This document shows positions 48,076-59,200 of a stretch of 64,000 nucleotides of DNA, in pieces. The notes below the pieces were generated by a model. It made no database searches, was not told where the DNA came from, and saw nothing but the letters and a program-made list of their open reading frames with translations. Position 1 is the first letter of the stretch. Each line of letters starts with the position of its first letter. The stretch is from Lepidodermella squamata. Taxonomy: Eukaryota > Gastrotricha. The translations under genes and the position numbers were made by a program. The DNA lies in NCBI GenBank assembly GCA_047495785.1, contig JBLDXI010000021.1:1-64000 (forward strand), in the 5' to 3' direction.

Positions 48076-50268
48076 TTAAAAGTCGTCGTCGATTTCAATA
48101 GGCACGGCGTTGTCGGTAGAGGTCTGAAAATAAATTAACAAATTAATTAAAGTCTGGCAGAAAATAACGCAACTAACCAAAAACTGCACGTGGCCGATGT
48201 TGTGCCGCGGGTTTGACAGGTTTAAAACGTCGTTTTCATCGCAGTTCGGTTGCGGCTCTTCAGAGATGCAGCTCGACGACGACGACGAATTGGTCGCTGA
48301 ATCAGTGTCGTGGCAGATGACGTAGTGCTCCTCCAACTCGTCGATAGTCGCGAATTTTTCAAAGCAGAAATAGCAAGCGACTGGCGGCTGCGGGTGGAAA
48401 GCGATCATGTGCGAGTCGTAGGCGGCTGAAGTCGTGAAACGGAAGCCGCACTGATCGCAGGTCGGCACCGTAGCCATCAGCGATTGCGAGGCAGCTGGGC
48501 CGGCGCTGGTTGACGGTCGCTCGGTCGGTTCATCGTGTTTACGCAGCTCAGAAGCGGCGGATTTCGAACGAGGGCGGCCGCGTTGCGATCGGCGAGCCGT
48601 GCCGCGGCGTTTATTAGTACCGGCGACCAGGTGAAAGCGAACGTGGCGGTTGAGTGCTGATTGGTGGACGAATCGCTGCTTGCAGAACGAACAGCCCAGT
48701 GGACGGTTTGCAACGCGATTACGCGGCTCGCTTTCAGCCTGAATTTCGCAAAAAAATGTAATAATTCAGTAAAAATTCATTTGAAATGCAAGATTCACTG
48801 AGATGAACAATGATCAACATATGATAATTATTCAAAATTAGCTTGAAATTGTTAGAAAAGTCATTTTTAATTAAAAATTAATTTTAAAATTTTAAAAGAA
48901 TTCAAAATTTAATTTAATTTAAATTCAAATTTTAAAATTGAAAATTAAACAAAAATTGTAAAAATGATGATGTTCGCTTTTCCAGGACAACTTTTTCCAG
49001 AACAAGTAAACAAGTACGAAGAATAAATATTAAAAAAAAACCCAGGATTTTTTTGTCTCAACTTCCTCAGATCAATGTACATTATTTGGTGAATTTGCGC
49101 GAGAATGAATAAATAATTACCTGTACTGGCTTAGGATGAGCGGCTTCGATGTGTTGATCCAGCAGCACTTTTCGGGCAAATCGCGCGAAACACGTCGAGC
49201 ATTCGTAGGTTCTGTTATCGCCATGCATCTGGCGATCGTGTTCGTACCATTCGCCGAAATCGGGAAACGCCGGCCGCGGGGACGGGCAACGCTCGCAGCG
49301 GAACAACAGATCGTCGTCGAGCCGGCGACCGCGGTGTCGCGGCGGCGAGTGGTCGCCCTGGTCAAGGCCCGTCAGGTCGATTGGTTCGCTCTGCTCGACG
49401 AAATTAGCCGCCTCGACTAGGATGTCCATCAACGAGCTCGGCGTGGAGAGTGGCGAGACCAGAGGCGGTGGTTCGACTGGCGTAGATGGCGAAACGACGT
49501 TCATGTCCGAAATCGACGCCGAGACCGTGACAGCCGGCGGTTGCCAGTTGAGGCTGAAAGTTCCCAAATCGCCATTGACAGACGAACTCTGATACAACCA
49601 AATAAAAAAATAATAGGTAAATAAATTTAAAAATTTAAAATAAAATGAGATGAAAAATGGCGGGCCATTCTAAATTTAAAATTCAAGCACTAGATTTTCC
49701 TAAAATATGGTTTTCGACCTCACATCTTCCCTAAAATCTGATTTTTTTGTGGTTGATTTTCAAATCAAATTGGAAAAATGTAGAGCCTAGACGTCCAGCT
49801 TCAGAGCTAGAACGTCCAAAAGTGGTGCTTGAAATCTTTCGACCCAAAATAGCATATGAATTCACGTACTTAAACGAAAAGCAGAACAAATTTCGGGTCA
49901 AAAAAACGCAGATTTATCGCGTGAAGCAACAAAAAAACTATTCGGCCTTAAATTAAAAAATGTGACAGACAAATAACAAATTTCGAAGCGGCGGCTGCGC
50001 AGTGAAGTAGAAAAAAACGTTAAAACAAACCACGTGATTAGACTGGCGGCTGAGATCATTCCAGGGCATTACAATAGGCTGGCCAGTGGCCGCAAGTGCG
50101 AAAACGTTCGAGTTGGAAGACACCGACGCAACCTAGAAAAAAGAGACAAATAAACCACAATTCTGGGGGTCATCGTACTAAAAAAAAAATCACCTCGTGA
50201 GCAGTGTGTGGAAGACGTCCATGGGTCATCACGAATTGATAACGCACCATATCGAGAAACGAAAGCAT
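48076..50268 (-). CDS. C2H2 zinc-finger protein with AT-hook, five fingers (ZNF-B)
   Basis: Exons 50268-50194, 50132-50031, 49588-49121, 48738-48178 and 48123-48076 all join at phase 0 to 417 residues. The two small 5' exons were found by splice phase, because the 49588 exon has no ATG of its own. The protein starts MLSFLDMVRYQFVMTHGRL. A Pro/Ser-rich part holds EPIDLTG (near 127-133), similar to a CtBP-binding motif. Fingers: FRCERC (157), YECSTC, LGCSFC (231), PTCDQC (309) and VACYFC (337). Between the third and fourth lies RRSQRGRPRSKS, an AT-hook (core near 268-272). The end is acidic (EIDDDF). Likely a nuclear DNA-binding regulator. Confidence 0.85.
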
Positions 50269-50379
50269 TGATATTCAGCGGGCGAGAAAAAAACAACAAT
50301 AAAAACACTAAAAATTAACAAAAAATATTTATTAATACATTTTATTTACATTATATAATACAATAATTTGAGGAGATTT

Positions 50380-50901
50380 TCAGTAGTTGCGGAAGGTGGG
50401 CGAGGAGGCGCTGAGGACTGAAGCCATCGCGAAAACAGTAGCCATCAACTCGGCGGCGGTGAGGACGAAAATCGCTGGCTGGCCAGCAGGCGGCGGGACG
50501 GTTTCAGAATCGCTGAAATTCGGCTGAGATGGCGAAACTTGCTGCGGCGGGGGTGAAATGGTCGGAGCCGGGCTCGACTCGCTCATTCGGCTGATTTTAC
50601 CGGCGTGAAAACGCGACTCGTGGCGCTTCAGGCCGTTGATCGACAACAGCGAAACCGGGCAGAACTGGCATTGAAACCGCTGGCGTTCGACTTTGTGCGT
50701 GGCGCGGTGGGTTCGAAGCGACGATGGGTTCTGAAAGTTTTTCTTGCACAAGTCGCACTTGAACGCGGCGGAGTGAGCGAGGCGGTGATAGCGGAGAAAC
50801 TGGCGCGAGACGAACGTTTTATCGCACAGGTCACATGGAAATCGATTCGAGTTCGAAATCGATGAATTGATCGAAGAGTTGCTCGTAGAAGACCGCTGCA
50901 T
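50380..50901 (-). CDS. C2H2 zinc-finger protein with three fingers, intronless (ZNF-A)
   Basis: A single frame of 173 residues with ATG at 50901. After a Ser/Asn-rich start come FPCDLCDKTF, FKCDLCKKNF and FQCQFCPVSL fingers, the third with H-X4-H. The C-terminal part is Pro/Ser/Gln-rich and then hydrophobic (TAAELMATVFAMASVL). AATAAA on the minus strand at 50341-50346 follows the stop at once. The next gene on the same strand, ZNF-B, starts only 111 bases after the stop. That spacing would fit a nematode operon, although a separate promoter is not excluded. Confidence 0.85.
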   Translation of the reverse strand: MQRSSTSNSSINSSISNSNRFPCDLCDKTFVSRQFLRYHRLAHSAAFKCDLCKKNFQNPSSLRTHRATHKVERQRFQCQFCPVSLLSINGLKRHESRFHAGKISRMSESSPAPTISPPPQQVSPSQPNFSDSETVPPPAGQPAIFVLTAAELMATVFAMASVLSASSPTFRNY

Positions 50902-51321
50902 ATTGAAAAATCAAGCGCGAGAAATATACTTAATCACAAGTCGTAAATTGGTGTTAATGAAGTGATAAGAGCGATGATCTCTGTGTTATTATCGTGTGCG
51001 GCACCTCTTCTTCTGATGATGATGATACCTTGTGTGCGGCGTGTGTGGGTAATAAAAGTGCCGGTGTCTGTTGTGCGCGCTTGCGCAAGTGCGCGGAGTG
51101 CGCGGGTAATAAACGCGCCATCACCGGGGTTAGAGCCGAGGTTACGCGAGGCGGAGCTGTGACATGCCGCCGCGGCGTCCGCATCGCCTTTCATCTTCGG
51201 CTTGATTAATTGACTCAGCTATATCTCATATTAATTACGATATCCACCGCGATCTTAAATTACGCAAATCAACGATAATTTTATTCAACTTCGAAAATAA
51301 ATGAAAATAAAATAAAATAAA
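50902..51321. other. Intergenic region between GPCR-4 and ZNF-A
   Basis: About 420 bases with a G+C-richer part (50990-51190) that probably holds the ZNF-A promoter. Open frames there are short, on both strands, and not supported. Confidence 0.4.
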
Positions 51322-53886
51322 TTAAACGTTGGTCGATGCTATTGAAAGCGAATATTGGTCGCCGAGTGCGACTTTCGTTCTGGATACCAATTGAGATTGT
51401 GCGACTGATGGGCGGGTCAAAGCGATAGCGCTAACGTTATACGAGTTATTTTTGTGCATTGAGCCCCTGCGATTAAAATTGAAAATTTGAAAAATTTCAC
51501 ATTTAAAAATTATCAATTTTTTTACCTGAATTTACAGGTCAAAATGGCGTAAAGTTGATGCCTCACTCTCGGCAGGCGAGCGGCATATATGATAGGATTG
51601 AGCAGTGGTGAAAGCATCAAAAGACTAAAGAAAAATCGGACAATTTTCTGGAAAATTTGACCCGGGCTGAGCTCTCACCTGTTGAACACCGAATTGACCG
51701 TGAGAAGTCCCTCTGTCTTTTCGATTAAGCGAAAATTCGCAGTAGACATCAGGACATCGGTGAGACGTTCGTCAAGATTTTGCTGCTCCCAATGTGTCCG
51801 TAAAAACATGAACAGTTCAAACAGTACAAAGGGCATCTGCGAAATCAAAACAAAACATAATTATCAGCCTAGAAAAACATGATGTTGCGCTTTTACCCAA
51901 CAAATTGTGAACGATCCAATTAGCATCAAAGTCGTGAGAACAAGGCGCAGTGATACGTTCCGGTGCTTGATGCTATGCGTCGTTGAAGAGCAGTTTGATA
52001 TAGTGTCATCGGCCATGTTGTTAGTGCTACTACACGGCGGTATTAGCGAGGAGAGAAAAACGCACTGATGGGGCGCGGTATTGTCATGGTCGGCCTGGGA
52101 GGTGAAACGCCGCCGTCGTGATCTGATTGATCGAATTATCTGACTAGCGTGAGGTCGGCGCATAACTTTAACGAAAATACACCCGTATATCGCGAGGACG
52201 AGAATGAAAATCGGAATTGTAAGCCCGATGACGAAAAACTCGACGCCGAACTTCTCGGCACCGAAAAATCGACAAATGTGGTCCTTGCGCTGAAATTCGA
52301 ATGCTTCGATAACTGCTGATATCAAATCGTGCATTTGCGTGCTCCTATTTTCAGAATGCTCCGACGAGCCCGGACCAATGATGCTTCTGAAAAAATTGAA
52401 AAATTGATTATAATTAATTTTCGATGTTCCATCCTTTCTTGTTTGATGATTTGTAAGGCCTATGTTTAGTAATTTAGCTAAACGATACCCCATGAACGAA
52501 TTGAAATTTTCTTCGTTGGTTTCCTAAGCTGCTAATATCGGAAAAATCAGGGATTTTTAAAATCGATTACAGAAATCGATATCGATTTTACAGGGTTGAA
52601 TATAACCAATATAAGCGCAAAATACGCATAATATTATCATCCTAACTGCTAAGCATGTTAATAAAGAAATTTTAATTAGGACGAAAAATTCGAAAACCCA
52701 TAGATTGAATAATTTTCGAGCTGGAACTCATAATTTAGGGTGCGTACTGGGTACGGCCATTAAATTTGAAAATTTATCATGGAATTTCACCAATTTGGAA
52801 ATTATTTTATATCCTAAGCATTTCACTTTATCCGAGTATTTTCGATTTAAAATACATTTTTCAATATGGGAAAATCTATAGCCTTTGATATATTCCTGGA
52901 TAGAGCTGGCTAACGGAAAAATAATGGAAAAATCTCGAGGTAATATATAAGGCGAATTTTCAGATTTTTTTTTGCCAATAATTAGAAATTGAGCTAAAGA
53001 TTTTTAAAATGGAAAAAATATTGCCATACCTGTTTGATGAAGTAGGCTCATCGATTATTGGAAGAGCCTCGGTGAAAGTCAAATTTTGGTCAATTTCTTC
53101 GGAAATCTTACGCGAATTTCCATCCGTTGAAAACACTTGAGCAGGCTGATCTGGATAACCTTGCGGCATTGATCCCTTAATTTTGCTTCCATGAAAGGCA
53201 TAAGTTATTATTGAGCAAATAGTATCGGCGAATCCGAGGCCAAACGCAGCGACCCAAACTAGGGAAATCGTCCACCTCAACCTTCGACACGACATCAGAG
53301 ATTGATAGCGAAGTTGCTGAAAGACGCCGATGAGGTTATCGACAGTGAGCCCGGCGATGCTGAGCAGGCTCGCGACATAGCTGACCAGGGTCAAACACCG
53401 CAGAACGACATTTCCGCAGTGTTCAAACCCGCCTGATTTGAATGAGCGGATGAAATTCTGGTGGAAAATTGTCAGCATAACCGTGCCTGCCATGAACATA
53501 TCAGCGGCGGCGAGGCTCAGCAGAAAGCGGCGATAGCCGTTCAGGGTTAACTGAGTCCGATTCAGGGCGAGTAGTACGAGGAGATTTCCGATAAAAGCTA
53601 GGCAACTCGTTAAAATGTCAGTCACCACAAAATTCCCACGGGGTCCATTTAGCAAAAACGTGGAAGTCTCATCAACTTGAAATGTAGGCGATTGCATAGC
53701 GGAATTCATATTGGCAAAATCGTCGAAAAATAAGGAAGAATTGGCATCATCCATGTATTTTTCGAGTATAGGATAGGTTTCGTTCGAGGTGTTATCGAAA
53801 TCGTCCATCAAGTTGTGGTCGCTCAGGCTTTCGAAGAAGGTATCGGCGCCATCCATACTCGGCTGATCATTAAAATAATCATTCAT
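51322..53886 (-). CDS. Rhodopsin-like GPCR of the GYRRFLLSL family, short tail (GPCR-4)
   Basis: Exons 53886-53030, 52386-51897, 51836-51679, 51624-51526 and 51466-51322 join in phase to 582 residues. The N-terminus is acidic and Asp/Asn-rich, with N-T-S and N-S-S glycosylation sequons. TM1 follows GPRGNFVVTD. TM2 is GYRRFLLSLAAADMFMA. TM3 ends LTVDNLIGVF, where DNL replaces DRY. TM4 (SLMSCRRLRWTISLVW) is in the same exon, so the intron present here in GPCR-3 and GPCR-5 is absent. ECL2 is long and has DHICRFFGAEKFG. ICL3 is Arg- and Ser-rich (RSIRSRRRRF). TM6 has GSFTICWMPF, TM7 LSPLLNPIIYAAR. The tail is only about 55 residues, with no zinc-binding pattern. The first intron holds repeat copy C. 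Confidence 0.85.
52520..52632 (+). repeat. Dispersed repeat family, copy C (intron of GPCR-4)
   Basis: Reads ATATCGGAAAAATCAGGGAT, AAAATCGATTACAGAAATCG, ATATCGATTTTACAGGGTTG and AAGCGCAAAATACGCATAAT, in the same order and orientation as copy A. Confidence 0.55.
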
Positions 53887-56212
53887 TATTTTCGCGTTTT
53901 TCTATGACAAAAAGCAAGCTCAAATTTCAAATGCTGTATATTTAAGATTAATAATGACATTCCTAATCTAAATTTGGGCGTAGGATAGGCAATTAAATTT
54001 TATGACAAATTGACGCAACAGTAACCGTCAATGTAGGGACGCCTGCGTGGTAATAAAGGTGACACATGAGCTGAGCGAAAGGCGTAAGCCACTATTTTTA
54101 CACAGCCTGATGGATTCGTTTATGGCTCAGACAATTACCATCAGCTGGAAAATTGAATAGCAAGAAGACAGTGTGAGATGATTTAAATTATGAATGTCCT
54201 CTCAAAATCTAGAATGAATATGACAAGTTGGAACAAGTTGGAACATTCTAAGGCAGGTATATCAGTGAGTTTGGCATATAGTTCGCAATAAATAAACTCC
54301 GAGTTACCTTAAAATTCATCTATAGATAGCATCGATAGTTAATGAGTGCGTGGCATTACTTCCATTATGTGCACGGTGAAAGGCGTTAATTGGAATAAAA
54401 AGTCGGGCAAATTCATTTAAATGGTCGCAAATTTTGCTATGAGGCGAGATTTCTCAACTTGTTTAATTTCCTATAATATTGTGAGCCTATTTGGACGGTG
54501 AACGCCTGATTGAATCTCCTGGGGATAACGTGATTATTTTCGGAGATAACCTATAGAAAAATCTATTGCTATATTTTCAAGCGAGAATTATTGGGAATAT
54601 ATAGCTTTTCCTCTGTCGCCCAAATGGAGACAGAGTTAAAAATCGCTCAAATTTGATGCTGAACAAAAAATCGAGTTTGGAATGTGATTTCATGGACAAA
54701 GTGGCCAGGAAGCTTCAATGAAGGGTATAAGCTGAAACATGTGCTAATTAACTAATTAACGATTAAACTTTCCCCTGAAAAAAGATTGAGAAAATGTCTT
54801 AAATGAGCAAGATTTAAGCAATCATGGATGGCACAGAGTACACAAACTATATTTCCCTGCGTGATCGTATATGAACCAATGTTTCCTATTAAGTCATATA
54901 AGAATACAGGATTGTTAAGCCCATCGTCTTTGCAAGTGATATTGCAAGCTAGTTTTATTAATGGAAATACGATAATAGAAACGCCGCCTTAAATTAATCG
55001 CTTTTCTGCTTTTCTTATTTAAACTTTTCCGTATCCTGGTCGGTTTCAAAGTCGCGGAAAAATCTGGGGCCCTGTGTATTTATTATCGTGATTATAAGGC
55101 TTAGAAATCGGAAATCGGATCCTCTTACAGTATAAACGTGGATTAGCGATTTGGATTTTATATAATGAATCTGACCAAGTATATCGATTGAATGAGCTGA
55201 ATTAGCCTCGAGATTACATTGAGATTAGCGGTGTAGCGAGGTCTCCCTTGATTTTTCAAAACTGTGAATGAATACCTTGTGACGGCAAGCCGAATAAGTA
55301 GCCAGCACAAGTTACAAGCGCCCGATAGGCGAGCGCAATTATAACTTGGAATTCGAGAAAGGTGGCGCAAGATCATCGCTGCAATGTTCCGGGGATATAG
55401 ATAAAACAAGCCTGCTCTTGATGAACTCAGTTAATGAGCTTCAGCAGTGGAAATGCTAGTATAAAAAGCCAAAGCACGGTTACTCATCGCAGAAATCTAT
55501 AGCTGTGACAGGTGTGCGGGGACTGGCGAAGCTCAGTGTACCATGCATCACCTTTACACTTAGTAATAGATAGGTATCAATACTTATTAATGTCGCCACA
55601 ATAGACGACATTATTTCAACTGTCGCATAGACATCTATTGGGCAGGGTAAGCAAAGCAAGTGAATAGTTAACCTAAATTGTCTCATACATCTAGGCTCTC
55701 TAAGAATGTAAGTGTTCTCACCCGATTGATCTGTCTTAATCGCGGAAAACGGATACATTACAATCACGGAAACCTAGAAGTTGGGGACGAGAATTCTGCA
55801 AAATTGATAACTAATAAAAGGTGATACAGCTGTCGATCTTTTGACTTATGATCACTGATGAGCATACGTGGGTAAATTGTTTGTCTGCTAGTGAGCGCAA
55901 TTTTTCGAGTATAGCTGCCAAAGTTGTGGATAAGCCATTTCCACTTTTAGAAAAAATGTAACGAAGTCATGTTTTCTAGGCTACTGGCGCGTTTTCTGCC
56001 AGTTTTACCTGGTCCGGGATGCGTCATCTGAAAAAATTGACTGACACGATGGAAAGTGATATTAATTCTTTGTCGCAATATTTTATTCTCGAGAAAAAAT
56101 GCCCTCATAACGGATGTAGAACACTTGAGATCAATTCAGCTTTTTTGATTTAATTAAACTCGAATTTCAGTTCGAATCATTATCGTCTGAATTGCAGCTT
56201 CGCCGGATGATT
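53887..56212. other. Intergenic region between GPCR-5 and GPCR-4
   Basis: About 2.3 kb. A minus-strand stretch at 55552-55773, bounded by CTTCTAG and GTGATG, reads like the end of TM2 and TM3 of a GPCR (VIVMYPFSAI; LISIDTYLLLSV), but no other exons could be found around it. The rest shows nothing. Confidence 0.35.
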
Positions 56213-59200
56213 TTATTCCTCGGCAAGTGACGTCAAAACTATCCCGGTGATAGTTTGCCTTCGTTTAGCTTTTTTACGGTCCTTTCGTTCGTCGCGACCA
56301 CGGCGTCGTTCCACCGAACTACCGTACGATAAGCGACGAACTACGCCTGCTTTACATTGCTGCAACTCGCCATCGCTGACCTATAAAAATTGATAAACGC
56401 ACATTTGACCCAATTTAAATGATAATGCGCGTGCCTGACCTTGTGTTCAGAAAAATCGGCCAGGAAACTTCGAGATCTTAATGGCTTCTGTTGAATTTGC
56501 AGCTTTTGATCGTCCGAAACAGAAGCGCATCGCATTTTATTCGGATCAACAATCAACGGCCGGCTTTCGACCGACAGAAAATTGCCGGACGAATTTTTAA
56601 CCACCGGTAATTTCCCATTTTGCTTCACCGGGGTGTCATTTTCGGGTTTAATCGGTTTAACAGGCAGACTAATTTGCCGATCGACGCTATCACGGCTCTC
56701 GTCATCAGCAGCTTTTTGATGAAGCACTTTCGCCGATGAGCTCATGTCTAGCTTGTTCGGCGAATCTGGCCGGTTGCAACACTCGTGGCCGTTTTCGCGG
56801 TAGTAAACTTCAAAGCACTCGTCGCAGACCGCAACTATGTCGCCGTGTTTACCGGTCACGTGGCGGTAGAACGCGGCCTGGCTCAAAAACAGATTATCAC
56901 AGCCGCGGACGTGGCAGCGGTATTCAGGCTTCTGCGAGGCAAGTGCCGCGTTTCCGGCAAAAATCGCCGATCCATTCGAGAAGGAACCACTCGGCGAAAT
57001 GCGAATGCTATTCGTCGCTGTTAAGGTGGATTTGTTATTCGAGCCTGAGAAGGAGAAAATGCTGTTGTTGTGGTGAGGTCCCATTAGATAGGCCGATGGC
57101 GACGGTGACAGCAAGTTGCCACGGGGTGTCCCTGGGGGTGACAATATCGAGGATGAATTTCCGTAGGCTGTTGAGGAATTGGTCGAGCGAGTTGCGCGAA
57201 GTGAACTGTGACCGTTGCCGAATGTTCGAGACATGGTCGAACTGATTTCGAAGTTACTAGCATTGGCATTGCGATTAGGCATCGAACCGAGTGGGAAGTG
57301 ATTTCGAATTCCGCATAATATACCCTGGCCATCCTGTTTCTCAGCAGAGCTATGCCGCTTCCATTTTCTGGAAATTTTAAAATTTAAAATTTAAAATAAC
57401 AAAATTTGAAATTTCATACTTATTTCCGCAGGTAAGGATGATGATGAGTTGCAAGCGAACTCGAGGCAGTCGGCTAGCGAAAATGATGGGGTTGAGGAGG
57501 GGGCTCAGCATGAGCAGGCTGTTGAATATGGTATTAACCAGCAGTGCTTGGTTGGAAGAGGTGTACTGCGATTTTTGTGACGAATCGCCATTTTTCGACG
57601 GATCGCCGGTTAAATGCGACGTTTTCAGGTACATGTACAGCTCAAAGCAGATGAAAGGCATCTGAAAAAGAGTTTATTATAAAGCCAAGCATGGAAGTAA
57701 AAAAAATATTTACAGAAGGATTTCCAATTTGAACTTCCAAGCCGGTATTTCCTAATTTATAGTAATTAAATTAAATCTAATTACCCCACGAAAAGGTCTA
57801 ACAGCCGAAAATGCGAAAATTCGATTTATGAGTGGTCGCATTTTGGGACATCAATTCTTATTTTCCCAGCATGGTCCATGGCCAAATAACTACTAGTCGT
57901 GGCTTTTATGGACAGTCCGTTATATTTTAATTTTCGATAAATGGCCTCTGATGTCAGGTGTTTATTATCCCGAGTCCTCAAGAGTTGACGTAGGTAAATT
58001 TATAACGCGAAAGTGGAAAATTTAATTAGGAAAATTGGAAGCGAATCCGCAGAAAATGTTCCAAATAATTAATATCAATCAAAATACAAAGCAATAATAT
58101 TTTATCGGGCCAAGGGTTTGAAGCACGGAAGGATAATAGGGACCAATATACCTAGTAAACATTTCAAGTAAAACTCCACCCACGTGTCCTGGACAAGTTT
58201 TCGTTTACAGAAATTTAGAAAAATTGTGATTGATTGGAACATAATTATTATGACTATGATTTCCTGATATTTCGGAGAATAAATGGATTTTACCCAGCAA
58301 AATGTGAAAGATCCGATGAGCAGCATGGTAGTCAGAACGAGTCGAACCGTTTTCCTCTGACGATTTGATCGCCTGCGAATGACTTCGAGCACGATACGGC
58401 CGTGAATTGCCAATAGCAGCAAGAAACACGGCACAGTTAAGCCGATGACGAAAAGCTCAACTCCGAATTTATTAAGCTGGTAATACGTGCACCAGTCTGA
58501 ATATTCCTTCTCCTCGTCGATAAGTTCTAACACGTCATGAATGAGGTCGTGCAAGTTGAAATCTTCGCCGGACAATTCAGCAGATGATGAGGCAAATAGT
58601 CCAAATGTTGATGAATTAGAAGGCTTGGATGTTGACGACGTCGAACGGAAAGGTTTTGAATAATTGGAGTCGGGATCATCGAAAGACCTTAAAAATATTA
58701 ATAAATCGTTTTAAAAATAATTTTGAAATTTTTTCTAATTTTCATTTTATAAAATATTAAGGAGACCCACCTGGCTTTTCTAGAAATTTTTTCTAGAGCT
58801 AACTCTTCATCGAAACTTGCGGAAAAAACCGTGTAAGCTTGAGCATTGTGGACCGGCGTTGTAGTCTCATTCATGATCAAACCGGCTGTTGTGATATTCA
58901 CATTATTGGCAACTGGGTGTTTTGTAAAGAACAAGGCGAATATTCGAGAGGCAGATGATTCAACTGTTGTCTGTGCCGTTGTTGTCGTAGATGTCGTAAA
59001 AGATGTCGCGAATCTTGCTGAGGAGGTTGTCATATCGGCTTTATTACTTGATTGGTACAAGTAAATTCCGAATGTTATCGGTAGATCTATGAAGCCTAGC
59101 GTTAGGGATAGCGCCCAAAGCCCGGCGATTGCTCGAATCAAACGGCCACCGGACATAAGCTGTCGAAATAAAATTAAAATTAATCAATCAGCTATCAGTT

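Noticed and set aside
56341-56439. GPCR-5 tail ending by read-through at 56341
   Set aside because: Possible, but splicing of the 59-base intron keeps phase and opens a longer basic exon; kept as the alternative.
56736-57245. Plus-strand frames over the GPCR-5 tail
   Set aside because: Antisense shadows of the tail exon; Arg/Cys-rich composition without motif.
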